From Candidatus Aquidulcis sp. (GTDB lineage Bacteria > Chloroflexota > Anaerolineae > UBA4142), in assembly GCA_020723345.1 (NCBI GenBank), contig DYJA01000008.1, positions 1 through 64,000 on the forward strand: DNA of 64,000 nucleotides, written 5' to 3'. Positions 27,789 to 36,495 of the stretch are shown piece by piece. Both the position numbers and the translations under genes were made by a program. The first letter of the stretch is position 1, and every line of letters starts with the position of its first letter. The notes under the pieces were generated by a model. The model was not told where the DNA came from and searched no databases. It worked only from the letters and a program-made list of their open reading frames with translations.

Positions 27789-28163
27789 CTAACACGTCAC
27801 GTGCAAAATCGCGGCGACGCGTTTGCCCGCGCGCGTCAATTCCGCGTACCGTTTCAGCGCGTCACGAATCCGCCGCGTTTCCAGCGTGACGCCGCGCGCC
27901 GCTAGCAACGCGCGCACCTCCGCGCGAATCGGCAGTATGCCGAAATGCCCGCAGCCGACGACGAGGATTTCAGGATTGCCGATCAACGCGTGTTCAACTT
28001 CTTCAGGACCGAGCGCGGTGTGCCAGCCGCCGTACTTTTTGCTCAACTGTTTCGGCCGCGGCACAATTTCACCGGCAACGGTGACGACATGATCGTTTTC
28101 GCACCGCTGTTCGTTCGCGACGAACCAGCCAAAGCCGCATGATTCAAATTTCGGCGCGCTCAT
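27789..28163 (-). CDS. Mth938-like domain protein
   Basis: This 124-residue protein is of the Mth938/DUF498 fold family (NDUFAF3-like). Typical segments are PKFESCGFGWFVANEQRCEN at the N-terminus, VEHALIGNPEILVVGCGHFG in the middle and GVTLETRRIRDALKRYAEL at the end. The function is not established in bacteria. Its ATG 28163 overlaps the stop of the preceding membrane-protein gene by four bases, so the two are coupled. Confidence 0.88.
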   Translation of the reverse strand: MSAPKFESCGFGWFVANEQRCENDHVVTVAGEIVPRPKQLSKKYGGWHTALGPEEVEHALIGNPEILVVGCGHFGILPIRAEVRALLAARGVTLETRRIRDALKRYAELTRAGKRVAAILHVTC

Positions 28164-28717
28164 TTGTCGTGCAGGGGCAGTTGGAAAAAGTAGAACCACA
28201 TCTGCCACAGGAAGAACACGAACGCGGCAAACCCGGAAACCGCGTACTCGTTTTGCGGCACGCGGACGCCGGTAAAGTACAGCGCCACCGCGAGCGCGGT
28301 GCTGTCGATGATCGCCACGAGCGTGCAGAGGCAAAACGTGATCGTCCACGGCTTGCCTTGCGCGGGAATCGTCTCCGTCCGCCACCGCAGCGCACTCGCC
28401 AGTTCGGGAAATTTTTCGACGTAGAAATCTTTGATGCGATTCATCGTTAGCGCGCTGTCGTGCCACGCCTGACGCAGACGCACCAACTTCATCAGCGTAA
28501 AAAAGCCGATGAGCGCGAGCAAACCAAACACGATGACGTACACGCCGCGCGGCAGCGTTTGTCCCAAGCCGGCAATGATCGAGCCGACGCCGCCGACGAG
28601 CAGCAAGTAGAGATTCAAAATCGTCGCGCGATCATCTTGCGCCTGTTCCGCCGTCGTCTGCGCGTACTCAAATTCCAATTTCAAAATTTCTTCGGGATTC
28701 AAATTCATGTTGGACAT
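28160..28717 (-). CDS. Four-helix membrane protein of unknown function
   Basis: This 185-residue protein has an N-terminal amphipathic helix (EEILKLEFEYAQTTAEQAQD) and two membrane helices (about 34-75). A cytosolic helical segment (KLVRLRQAWHDSALTMNRIK) follows, then two more membrane helices (about 120-175). The layout is reminiscent of small SLATT-like membrane proteins, but no signature proves it. It starts at ATG 28717 and overlaps the Mth938-like gene. Confidence 0.72.
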   Translation of the reverse strand: MSNMNLNPEEILKLEFEYAQTTAEQAQDDRATILNLYLLLVGGVGSIIAGLGQTLPRGVYVIVFGLLALIGFFTLMKLVRLRQAWHDSALTMNRIKDFYVEKFPELASALRWRTETIPAQGKPWTITFCLCTLVAIIDSTALAVALYFTGVRVPQNEYAVSGFAAFVFFLWQMWFYFFQLPLHDK

Positions 28718-28721
28718 TCGT

Positions 28722-28757
28722 GCACCTCACGTTTCACGCATCACGCATCACGTTTCA
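28722..28757. repeat. CATCACGTTTCAC-type repeat
   Basis: CACGTTTCACGCATCACGCATC is a short member of the GTGATGCGTG family. It supplies the last codons (KRDA) and stop of dprA. Confidence 0.5.
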
Positions 28758-29880
28758 CTTCCCCTGCTACTTGCGCGTTATATTCCGCTTGCTTTTCGCG
28801 CGCGACGATGTAATTCATCCCGCCGACTTGGCGCACGAGTCCTTTGAGTTCCATCAGCGCGAGTGTGCTGGAAACAGTCGCGGTGGGCAACTGCGTTTCG
28901 CGCGTCAAATCGTCGATGTGGAGTGGATCAGATGACAGATGTTTGAGCAGCGCGGCTTCGGTTTCGTTGGCGGGGAGCGCGGCGCGCACTTCTTGATGTT
29001 GTTCGACCATCGTCAAATTCAATTCCTCCAAAATGTCGAGCGCGCACGTGACGAGTTTGGTTTCACCGCGCTGGATCATCCGATTCGCGCCCGCGCTTGT
29101 GCGATTGAAAATATTGCCCGGTACTGCGAACGTCTCGCGTCCCTGCTCCAACGCATAGTCAATCGTGATGCGCGCGCCGGTCACTTCGTCGCCTTCGACG
29201 ATCAGCGCGCCGAGCGACAGTCCGCTGATGATGCGATTGCGCGGCGGGAAATTTCCCGCTTCGGGTTTCGTGCCGAGCGGATAATCGCTGACGAGCGCGC
29301 CGTTCTCGACGATTTGCTCCGCGAGTTTTTTGTGTTCCGCCGGGTACACGATGTCCACGCCGCAGCCGAGGACGGCAATCGTTCGCCCCTGCGCGTCGAG
29401 CGCGGCGCGATGCGCTTCCGCGTCGATCCCGCGCGCCAGTCCGCTGACAATTGTGACGTGGCTCTGCGCCAACTCGGTGACGATCCGCCGCGTGACTTCG
29501 CGACCGTACGGCGTCGCGCGCCGCGTGCCGACAACGGCGACCGCCCAATCGTCGTCCGGCAGAATTTCGCCTTTGACGTACAGGACGAACGGCGCGTTGT
29601 CGATTTGTTTCAAGAGGCGCGGGTAGGCGGAGTCGTCCGGCGTGAGCACGCGCACGTGCGCGCGCGCGATTTTTTCGAGTTCGGCGTCGAGGTCAATCGT
29701 TTTACGCGTCGTGAGGAGATTTTCCAGCGCGCGCTTGTCGAGTCCCGCCGCGTTGAGGTCGAACGCGTTCGCGCGCCACGCGGTTTCCAAATCGCCAAAG
29801 TGATCGAGGAGGCGTTGGACTTTGACGGGACCGATTTGGGGAACGAGGTTGAACGCGATCCAGTAGCGCGGGTCAGTCAC
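28741..29880 (-). CDS. dprA: DNA processing protein DprA
   Basis: This 379-residue protein loads RecA onto incoming single-stranded DNA in transformation. A SAM-like N-terminal domain contains YWIAFNLVPQIGPVKVQRLL. The Rossmann-like DprA fold follows (VGTRRATPYGREVTRRIV, SGLARGIDAEAHRAAL, FPPRNRIISGLSLG), then a winged helix C-terminus (LSSDPLHIDDLTRETQLP). I chose GTG 29880 behind AGGAG rather than an earlier ATG in repeat sequence. It follows rimM in the ffh cluster. Confidence 0.95.
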   Translation of the reverse strand: MTDPRYWIAFNLVPQIGPVKVQRLLDHFGDLETAWRANAFDLNAAGLDKRALENLLTTRKTIDLDAELEKIARAHVRVLTPDDSAYPRLLKQIDNAPFVLYVKGEILPDDDWAVAVVGTRRATPYGREVTRRIVTELAQSHVTIVSGLARGIDAEAHRAALDAQGRTIAVLGCGVDIVYPAEHKKLAEQIVENGALVSDYPLGTKPEAGNFPPRNRIISGLSLGALIVEGDEVTGARITIDYALEQGRETFAVPGNIFNRTSAGANRMIQRGETKLVTCALDILEELNLTMVEQHQEVRAALPANETEAALLKHLSSDPLHIDDLTRETQLPTATVSSTLALMELKGLVRQVGGMNYIVAREKQAEYNAQVAGEVKRDA

Positions 29881-29889
29881 GTCGCTATG

Positions 29890-29990
29890 ACTCCTGATAG
29901 TGCAATCGTTGGATCGTTGGATGGTTGGATAGTTTGCTGGTCGGTTAGCGACCCAACCAACTATCAAACCAGCAAACTATCCAACTAATC
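29890..29990. repeat. GGATGGTTGGATAGTTTGC-type hairpin
   Basis: ATCGTTGGATGGTTGGATAG is mirrored by CAAACTATCCAACTAATCC. It lies between dprA and rimM and overlaps the rimM stop. Confidence 0.55.
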
Positions 29991-30483
29991 CATCAATCAA
30001 TTCCACAATCATTTCCCCGCGTTCGAGGTTGATCTCTCTGACGACATCGGGAATCGCGGGGAGCAGAATTTCGCGCGTGCCGTCGGAAACAATATACACA
30101 TCGTTCGCGCGCGTGTCAAGCACATCGGCGATCGCACCGAGCGTTTGTCCATCGGTCGTCGTGACGCGCAAGCCGATCAGTTGGTAGAGATAGACGCGAT
30201 TGGCGGGCAGCGGCACGGCGTCTGCGAGCGCGACGTACACGAATTGTTCGCGCAAGCGCGCCGCGGCTTCCGGCGTGTCGATGCCCGCGAGTTTGATCAG
30301 CGCGGCGCCGCTGTGCAGACGCGCCGATTCCACCGCAAATAATTTCGCGTCGTCGCCAAGAAAAACCTGGCGGAGCGACGCGAAGCGTTCGGGAAATTCG
30401 GTGAGAATTTCGATTTTGAGTTCGCCGCGTACGCCAAAGGGCTTGAGCACGCGACCGATGATCAGATGAGCGGGCTTGTCCAT
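29977..30483 (-). CDS. rimM: Ribosome maturation factor RimM
   Basis: This 168-residue protein helps assemble the head of the 30S subunit around S19. The N-terminal RimM domain begins LIIGRVLKPFGVRGELKIEI. The PRC-barrel-like C-terminal domain contains YLYQLIGLRVTTTDGQTLGA and ends with ILLPAIPDVVREINLERGEM. I chose ATG 30483 over an upstream start because of homology. It lies in the standard order ffh-rpsP-khpA-rimM. trmD, usual downstream, is replaced by dprA. Confidence 0.95.
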   Translation of the reverse strand: MDKPAHLIIGRVLKPFGVRGELKIEILTEFPERFASLRQVFLGDDAKLFAVESARLHSGAALIKLAGIDTPEAAARLREQFVYVALADAVPLPANRVYLYQLIGLRVTTTDGQTLGAIADVLDTRANDVYIVSDGTREILLPAIPDVVREINLERGEMIVELIDGLVG

Positions 30484-30517
30484 CGAAAAACTCGTAGGAC
30501 AAATTTGCAAATTTGTC

Positions 30518-30751
30518 TTACACGATTTCCAAATTCACGCGCTTGCCTTCGCGCGCGGCGGCGACGCGGACGAGCGTGCGGATCGCGTTGGCGATGCGTC
30601 CGCTCTTGCCGATCACGCGCCCCATGTCGCCTTGTCCGACGCGCAGTTCCAGCGTGATCGAACTCGAATTCTCGATGACATCTACGGAAACCTGGCTCGG
30701 ATCTTCGACCAGGTTTTTCGCAATGTATTCGACGAGACCTTGAAGGTCCAT
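30518..30751 (-). CDS. khpA: KH-domain RNA-binding protein KhpA
   Basis: This 77-residue single KH-domain protein is of the YlqC/KhpA family. It binds RNA and, in Firmicutes, influences cell division with KhpB. The RNA-binding loop is DMGRVIGKSGRIANAIRTLV. It starts at ATG 30751 and sits between rpsP and rimM as in many bacteria. Confidence 0.95.
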   Translation of the reverse strand: MDLQGLVEYIAKNLVEDPSQVSVDVIENSSSITLELRVGQGDMGRVIGKSGRIANAIRTLVRVAAAREGKRVNLEIV

Positions 30752-30776
30752 GTTGCTCCTGAAAGGCGATTGCGCA

Positions 30777-30866
30777 ACGAGTCAATCAGTAATCGGTCAA
30801 TCGGTAATCAGTCACCTCATCGTCCGATTACCTAGTTGCCTGATCGCCCGATTGCCTGATTGCCTA
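30777..30866. repeat. CAATCAGTAATCGGTC-type quasi-palindrome
   Basis: GAGTCAATCAGTAATCGGTC is mirrored by TGATCGCCCGATTGCCTGAT. It lies between rpsP and khpA and touches the rpsP stop codon. Confidence 0.55.
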
Positions 30867-31202
30867 CGCCGTCGGCGCTTCGGCGGGCTTGTCGGCGGGT
30901 TTGGCTTCTTCCGCCGCCGCGGATTTGCTCTTGCGCGCGGTGTGCATTTTGACGTACTTGTCGGTGATGCCGGCGCGTTTCAAGATCGGCCCCAGCGCGT
31001 CGGTGGGACGCGCGCCGACGCCGAGCCAGTACTTGGTGCGCTCTTCGTTCAAGACGACGGTTGGCGGATCGGTGCGCGGATCGTAATGACCGATCTTTTC
31101 GACGATGCGCCCATCGCGCTTGCTATGTTCTTCTGCGACGACGACGCGATACGCCGCTTGTTTCTTCGCGCCAATGCGCGCAAGACGAATTTTGACGGAC
31201 AT
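30864..31202 (-). CDS. rpsP: 30S ribosomal protein S16
   Basis: This 112-residue protein binds 16S rRNA. The typical start MSVKIRLARIGAKKQAAYRV is present, as is LNEERTKYWLGVGARPTDAL. It has a longer Lys/Ala/Pro-rich tail than the minimal S16, which is common in this phylum. It follows ffh with a 67-bp repeat-filled gap. Confidence 0.97.
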   Translation of the reverse strand: MSVKIRLARIGAKKQAAYRVVVAEEHSKRDGRIVEKIGHYDPRTDPPTVVLNEERTKYWLGVGARPTDALGPILKRAGITDKYVKMHTARKSKSAAAEEAKPADKPAEAPTA

Positions 31203-31268
31203 TGAACTCCTTCAGTGTTCAGTATCCAGTCTTCAGTATTCAGTCTGAACACTGAAGACTGGTTCTAG
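31203..31268. repeat. CAGTGTTCAGTATCCAGTC-type hairpin
   Basis: CTTCAGTGTTCAGTATCCAG is mirrored by CAGTCTGAACACTGAAGACT. It fills the ffh-rpsP gap. Confidence 0.6.
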
Positions 31269-31269
31269 A

Positions 31270-32598
31270 TTACATACCCGGAATTCCCGGAAACATGCCG
31301 CGCCCTCTGCCGCTCTTGAGTTGCTGCATCATGCGCTGCATTTGTTTGAATTGACTGACTAGTTGATTGACTTCTTGTACCGACGTGCCGCTGCCCAGCG
31401 CGATCCGTTTGCGCCGCGAGCCGTTCAACACTTCGGGACGTACGCGCTCTTCGCGCGTCATCGAACTGATGATCGCTTCGACGCGCTTCATTTGCTTGTC
31501 GGTCACGTCGGCGGGCAAATCCTTGGCGACTTGATTCAACCCCGGGACCATTCCCAGAATTTGCGAGAGCGGTCCCATTTTCTTGATCGCCTGCAACTGT
31601 TCGAGAAAATCTTCGAACGTGAATTGCGCGCGTAAAAGTTTCTCCGCGGCTTTTTGCGCGGTCTCCTGATCGATGGTCTCTTGCGCTTTTTCGATGAGCG
31701 TGAGGACGTCGCCCATGCCCAAAATGCGCGAAGCCAGTCGATCCGGATAAAACGCTTCGAGCGCGTCGGTCTTTTCGCCGACCGCGAGATACTTGATCGG
31801 CACGCCGGTCACCGCGCGCACCGAGAGCGCCGCGCCGCCGCGCGCATCGCCGTCGACCTTGGTGAGGATTAACCCGGTCAATCCGACGCGCTTGTTGAAT
31901 TCGTCCGCGACGCGCACCGCCTCTTGTCCGGTCATCGCGTCCACCACAAGGAGGACTTCTTGCGGCTTGGCTTTGGCTTTGACCTCTTCGAGTTCGCGCA
32001 TCATCTCGTCGTCAATGTGCAGACGACCGGCGGTGTCGAGCAGGACGACGCTGTACGCGCCGTCGCTCGCGCGCTTGACCGCGTTCGCGCAGATGTTGGG
32101 CGGTGGAATCGTATTGCCTTCTGAATGTACGGGAATATCTAATTGCTTGCCGAGCGTTTGCAATTGTTGGATCGCCGCCGGTCGCCGCGTGTCCGCCGCG
32201 ACGAGCAGCGGCTTTTGCTGATGCTTGCGGAGTTGCAGCGCGAGTTTCGCGGCAGTCGTCGTCTTGCCCGATCCTTGCAGCCCGACGAGCATGACGACGT
32301 GCGGCGGCTCGCCGGACAAATCGATCTTCGCCGGTTCGCCGAGCGTTTTGATCAATTCCTCGTTGACGATCTTGACGACCATCTGCGCGGGCGAGAGCGA
32401 GCGCATCACCTCTTCGCCGACGGCGCGTTCGCGCACGCGCGCGAGGAACTCTTTGACGACTTTGAAATTAACGTCCGCCTCGAGTAATGCAAGGCGGACC
32501 TCCCGCAGCGCGGCGTCCACGTCGGCTTCGGACAATTTGCCCTTGCCGCTCAATTTCTTGAAGACCGCGTTGAGTTTCTCGCTCAGACTATCGAACAC
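31270..32598 (-). CDS. ffh: Signal recognition particle GTPase Ffh
   Basis: This 442-residue GTPase targets nascent membrane proteins to FtsY. It has the N domain (1-90), the G domain with P-loop VGLQGSGKTTTAAKLA and motifs DTRRPAA, DTAGR and TKVDGDARGG. The Met-rich M domain ends QMQRMMQQLKSGRGRGMFPG. The GTG start at 32598 lies eight bases behind a TAAAAT box (32607-32612) with a matched -35, so the transcript is probably leaderless. It heads the ffh-rpsP-khpA-rimM cluster. Confidence 0.97.
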   Translation of the reverse strand: MFDSLSEKLNAVFKKLSGKGKLSEADVDAALREVRLALLEADVNFKVVKEFLARVRERAVGEEVMRSLSPAQMVVKIVNEELIKTLGEPAKIDLSGEPPHVVMLVGLQGSGKTTTAAKLALQLRKHQQKPLLVAADTRRPAAIQQLQTLGKQLDIPVHSEGNTIPPPNICANAVKRASDGAYSVVLLDTAGRLHIDDEMMRELEEVKAKAKPQEVLLVVDAMTGQEAVRVADEFNKRVGLTGLILTKVDGDARGGAALSVRAVTGVPIKYLAVGEKTDALEAFYPDRLASRILGMGDVLTLIEKAQETIDQETAQKAAEKLLRAQFTFEDFLEQLQAIKKMGPLSQILGMVPGLNQVAKDLPADVTDKQMKRVEAIISSMTREERVRPEVLNGSRRKRIALGSGTSVQEVNQLVSQFKQMQRMMQQLKSGRGRGMFPGIPGM

Positions 32599-32606
32599 AG
32601 TGCGCT

Positions 32607-32635
32607 ATTTTAGCGCATAAGCGCGATTTGGTCAA
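32607..32635 (-). promoter_or_regulatory. Predicted promoter giving leaderless ffh mRNA
   Basis: Read on the minus strand: TTGACC (32635-32630), 17 bases, TAAAAT (32612-32607), then eight bases to GTG 32598. Confidence 0.65.
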
Positions 32636-35616
32636 ACTTTCCCTAGATCCGTTTCCACGACGCGCCCGTTTTCCAAGATGACGCGGTGCGTGAATAGCCG
32701 CTCGTTCACGTGGACGTGGCTGATCAGGAAGATCTGATCGAACGCGCGCGCGATTTCGCCTTCCGTCAGCAAATAAATCAGCGCGTCCGCGCGCTCGTCG
32801 TCGAACGAGCCGAGCGGCTCGTCGAGAAAGATGAACGACGGCGCGGTGCCGCGCTCTTGCGGCAGCGTCGCCAGCGCGAACGCGAGTCGCAGCGCGAGCG
32901 AGAATTGATCCTTCGTGCCGCCGCTGAAAATATTTTTCTCTTTGAACGCGCCGCCGCTGGAAACGCGCTCGTCCCACACTTGAATCTTGTACGATTCGGG
33001 ATCGAGTTGCGCGTCGTGGTAGCGGTCGCGCGTCAACGTCGGCAGAATACGGCGCATGTAATCCATCGTCGCAGGCAAAACTTTTTGGACGATCCGCTTG
33101 CGCGCGAGCGAAACGATTTCGACGCCGCGCTCGCGCACGAACGACTCGCGCATTTTCGCTTCCCACTCGGCGCGGCACGCGGCGGGTTCGAGCGACGTGC
33201 CAGTCAGTCCCAGATCGCGTTCCAGTTGCGCCTGCCGATCGCGCAACGAATGCACGCGCCCGACGAGTTCGCGCTGCCGCACGCGCAGCGTCGCCTCGTC
33301 ACCCAAGTCGAGCGATGCGAGTTTGGCTTCGAGGTCTTCCAGTTCCTGTAGCGTTGGCGATTCGGACAGCGCGTTCGCTTGTCCGCCCTCCGCCAAGATT
33401 TCTTGCGTGCGCGCGACGAGCAATGCCGCGTTCCGCGCGCGCGTCGCGCGTTCGCCTTGCCGCCGCCCCAATTCGCCTTCGAGTTCGCGCGCTTGCTTGA
33501 CGACCGCTTCGCCGCCGAGATCGTTGTACTCCGCGCGCAACTCTTTGCCAAACGCGTTATAATCTCCAATCTCTAATTTCTGATCCCACGCCGACACGTC
33601 GGGTTTCGCCGCGCGCGCTTTGTTGTATGATTCCTGCGCGCGCGTCCACAACTCTTGCGCCTGCTGTTCGCGCCGCGCGATTTCTTGCTGCAACCGCGCG
33701 GCGTCGCTCGCGCGGCGTTTCGCTTGCTCGATTTGCGCGTTCGTCTCGTATCCTGCGCGCTGCGCCGCGCCCGCGTCGAGCGCGATGGCTAGCGCATCTG
33801 CGCGCGTCTGTAATCGCGTTTGCCACGCCGACGCGAATTGTTCCGCTTTTTGCGCGGCGCGTTCGCAGCGCGCGCGTTCGTCCTGCACGCGCGACGCGTC
33901 GGCGATGGCGTTCTGTCTCTGCAATTCGTCTAGTACCGCGCGCGCGCGGAGTAAACGTTCGCGCGCGGCGTCTTGCGCGGCGCGCAGTGCATCCGGCGCA
34001 GCCAAGTCGCGCGCGCTGCCAGCGCGCTGTATCTGCGCGTGCTCAAGCGTCTCTGGAACCGCGACGCCAAGTTGGGTCAGGCGCGCTTGCGCATTTTGCA
34101 ATCGCGCGAGTTGCGCGTCGCTCGCGGAAGCGCGCGCGCGCGCTTCGCCTTCAACTTGTCCCAATTCTTCCGACGCGCGCGCGAGATCGCGCCAGAGCCG
34201 CGTCGCGCGCGCGACGAAAAACACGGCAATCAACGCGGCGACTCCGCCCACCGCGAGCGCGATCAGAAACGCGATACCAAGCGCAGTCGGCGCGACAAAC
34301 GCAAAAGCCAGCGCGACCGCCGCGACCGCGAGCGCGATGACGACGATCAGAATTGCCGCGCCGCCGTACAACTCGAGCCGCAAGCGGCGCGCGATGCGGT
34401 CGCGCGCGGTTTGTTTCGCGGCAACCTGGAGCGCGATTTCGCTCGGCGGTAGCGCTTCGCGGCGCGCGGCAATCCAATCGTCCAGTGCCGCGCCGATTTC
34501 CTGTTCGCGTACGCGCGCTTGGGCTTGCTCAAACGCGGTCTCTTCGTGCGCGACAGTCGCGCTCAATTCGGCGAGGCGCGTCTGTGCGTCCGCGAGTTGC
34601 GCCGCGCGTATCGCGTATCGTTCCCGCGCGGCGCGGAGTTGTTCTAATTGTTGGAGCAGACGCGCGAGGTGACGTAATCCAGAGACTCGAGATTGGAGAT
34701 TGGAGATTGCATCGGCGGCGCGGCGCGCGTCGGTTTGTTCTTGCTGTAGGCGTTCGATTTCGCGCGTGTTATCCGTGACGCGTTCGACCGCGTCGCGCGC
34801 CTCTTTGACGTTGAGCATTGCCTCTTTCAGCGCGTCGAGCCGTTCGATCCGCTGCGCGGTTTCGGCGCGTTGCGCGTCGAGCGCGTGAATCTGCGCATCG
34901 AGTTCCTGCACCGCGCGTGTCTCGTTCAGCGCGCCTTGCGCCGCGCCGCGCAGATCAATCAAGCGCAACTGGCTTTCGGTTTTCGCGAGTTCGTTTTCGT
35001 GCGGAGGCAGTTCGGCTTGGATCGCCGCAAGGTCGGCGCGCTTTTTCAGACGTTCCAATTCTTGCTTGTCTTCGGCGCGGATTTTCAAATCGCTTTCGAC
35101 TTGGACGAGCGAATCGAGATTCAGTAGTTTCGCGAGCGATTCTTCGCGCTTGGCGCGATTCAGCCCTTCGAGTTTCTCCAACTTTTTCTGTTCGACGAAA
35201 CAGGTGTTCAAAAGCGCGTCGCCGTCGAATCCGAGTTCGCCAATCAATCGTTTATTGACGACAGTGTTGCCGCGGATTTCGTCCACCACGTCGCCGCGCG
35301 CGATGTCGAGTTCCCAGGTGTTGCTCTTGCCGCGCGCAATCGTCCGGCGAATCGTAAAAACGCGCGTGTCGACCTGTAAGTCCAATTCAACGCGCGCCTT
35401 TTCGACGTCGTACCGGATCAGATCGTCCAAACCGCGCGCGCCGCTTTCGGTCGCGAGCGCGCTGCCGAAGAGCGCGAAATACAACGCCTCGAACAGCGTC
35501 GACTTGCCCGCTTCGTTTTTCCCTTGCACGAGGACGCGCGCGCGATCGGGAAAGTGCAGTTCGATTTCGGAGAGTTGTTTGAAATTGTGCGCGTAGAGTC
35601 GTTTGAGATGAATCAT
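32632..35616 (-). CDS. SbcC/Rad50-like ATPase with a central transmembrane hairpin
   Basis: This 994-residue SMC-like protein has Walker A QGKNEAGKST (32-40) and long coiled coils. The C-terminal lobe has the signature FSGGTKDQFSLALRLAFALA and Walker B SFIFLDEPLGSFDDERAD. Where Rad50/SbcC carry a CxxC zinc hook, this protein has two strong membrane helices (about 418-470) and no CxxC. This resembles the membrane-anchored YhaN type. Two linkers (304-316 and 677-690) are encoded by repeat words GAGATTGGAGATTGGAG or their complement. There is no sbcD-like nuclease nearby. The ATG 35616 is divergent from the PAP2 gene. Confidence 0.88.
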   Translation of the reverse strand: MIHLKRLYAHNFKQLSEIELHFPDRARVLVQGKNEAGKSTLFEALYFALFGSALATESGARGLDDLIRYDVEKARVELDLQVDTRVFTIRRTIARGKSNTWELDIARGDVVDEIRGNTVVNKRLIGELGFDGDALLNTCFVEQKKLEKLEGLNRAKREESLAKLLNLDSLVQVESDLKIRAEDKQELERLKKRADLAAIQAELPPHENELAKTESQLRLIDLRGAAQGALNETRAVQELDAQIHALDAQRAETAQRIERLDALKEAMLNVKEARDAVERVTDNTREIERLQQEQTDARRAADAISNLQSRVSGLRHLARLLQQLEQLRAARERYAIRAAQLADAQTRLAELSATVAHEETAFEQAQARVREQEIGAALDDWIAARREALPPSEIALQVAAKQTARDRIARRLRLELYGGAAILIVVIALAVAAVALAFAFVAPTALGIAFLIALAVGGVAALIAVFFVARATRLWRDLARASEELGQVEGEARARASASDAQLARLQNAQARLTQLGVAVPETLEHAQIQRAGSARDLAAPDALRAAQDAARERLLRARAVLDELQRQNAIADASRVQDERARCERAAQKAEQFASAWQTRLQTRADALAIALDAGAAQRAGYETNAQIEQAKRRASDAARLQQEIARREQQAQELWTRAQESYNKARAAKPDVSAWDQKLEIGDYNAFGKELRAEYNDLGGEAVVKQARELEGELGRRQGERATRARNAALLVARTQEILAEGGQANALSESPTLQELEDLEAKLASLDLGDEATLRVRQRELVGRVHSLRDRQAQLERDLGLTGTSLEPAACRAEWEAKMRESFVRERGVEIVSLARKRIVQKVLPATMDYMRRILPTLTRDRYHDAQLDPESYKIQVWDERVSSGGAFKEKNIFSGGTKDQFSLALRLAFALATLPQERGTAPSFIFLDEPLGSFDDERADALIYLLTEGEIARAFDQIFLISHVHVNERLFTHRVILENGRVVETDLGKV

Positions 35617-35646
35617 GGTTGGAGCTTGGAGGTTAGAGATTAGAGA

Positions 35647-35674
35647 TTGGACATTCGACGATTCGGATTATAAC
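35647..35674 (+). promoter_or_regulatory. Predicted promoter for the PAP2 gene
   Basis: TTGGAC (35647-35652), 16 bases, TATAAC (35669-35674). A TATAAT-like box for the divergent SMC-like gene overlaps it on the other strand (35667-35672). Confidence 0.5.
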
Positions 35675-35689
35675 ACAAATTTGCGAAAA

Positions 35690-36415
35690 ATGGCTTTTCA
35701 TTGGATAATCGCGCCACTATCGCAGAGGAGCATTGCATTGAAACATACCTGGGTTTGGATCGCAATTGGCTTGGGAATTCTGGATTTATTTCTGACGATC
35801 ACCGTGCATCTGCGCGTGTGGCAGACTTGCGATTGGAACTCGCTCATTGCGACTCAAGCCGCGTTGCCGCGCTGGGTGGACTTGCCGTTCTCGATTCTCA
35901 GTTTGATCGGCGCTGCCGAAGTGACGGGGCTGATCTTTCTCGCGCTCGTTTTCTACGCGCGTCCCGCGCGACGTGTGCCGCTGATTCTCGCGTTCGGCGT
36001 TGCGACGCTGATCGAATTGATCGGCAAAACGATTGTCAATCAGCCCACGACGCCGGCGTACTTGTTGCGGTACGTCTCGCTCTTTCCGCTTCTCAGCGCG
36101 AAGATCAACCCGGGATTTTCATTCCCATCGGGACACGCGCTGCGGACGACGTTCATCATCATCGTGTTGATCGAGATGATCGCGTCCAGTTCGCTGCGCC
36201 GCGTGACGAAGAATGGGCTGTACGCTTTCCTATTGGCGTTTGAAGCGGTGATGATCGTCAGCCGCGTCTATCTCGCCGAGCACTGGCTGACCGATGTGAT
36301 CGGCGGCATAATGCTGGGCGCGGCATTCGCGCTGATCGCGCTGGCGGTCGCCGAATGGAATTCGACGTCTAATCAGGTGGAAACTCGTCCTGAGCGCAAT
36401 CGAAGGATCCGATGA
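35690..36415 (+). CDS. PAP2-family membrane phosphatase
   Basis: This membrane protein of six predicted helices carries the PAP2 signature in pieces: KTIVNQPTTPAYLL, FSFPSGHALRTTF (catalytic His) and SRVYLAEHWLTDVIGG (second His and Asp). It probably dephosphorylates a lipid phosphate such as undecaprenyl diphosphate. The start is either ATG 35690 (close behind the promoter) or TTG 35738, which has GAGGAG upstream. The last residues (VETRPERNRRIR) come from the repeat at 36374-36493. Confidence 0.88.
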   Translation: MAFHWIIAPLSQRSIALKHTWVWIAIGLGILDLFLTITVHLRVWQTCDWNSLIATQAALPRWVDLPFSILSLIGAAEVTGLIFLALVFYARPARRVPLILAFGVATLIELIGKTIVNQPTTPAYLLRYVSLFPLLSAKINPGFSFPSGHALRTTFIIIVLIEMIASSSLRRVTKNGLYAFLLAFEAVMIVSRVYLAEHWLTDVIGGIMLGAAFALIALAVAEWNSTSNQVETRPERNRRIR

Positions 36416-36493
36416 ATCGGATCGAACGTGCGCGCTCAACACGTTTCAACGTGTTTCCACCTTTTTGAGCCGACGGCTTGCAACCGTCGGCGG
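36374..36493. repeat. Tandem covarying-hairpin element, copy D
   Basis: Hairpins: GATCCGAT/ATCGGATC (36407-36424), AACACGTT/AACGTGTT (36438-36455) and GCCGACGG/CCGTCGGC (36469-36492). The linker TCCACCTTTTTGA corresponds to TCCACCTCGCTGAGAC of the other copies. Confidence 0.7.
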
Positions 36494-36495
36494 CT

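Noticed and set aside
28160-28466. Longer N-terminus for the Mth938-like protein
   Set aside because: The extra residues are antisense-like and overlap the membrane-protein gene; the ATG 28163 with four-base overlap fits better.
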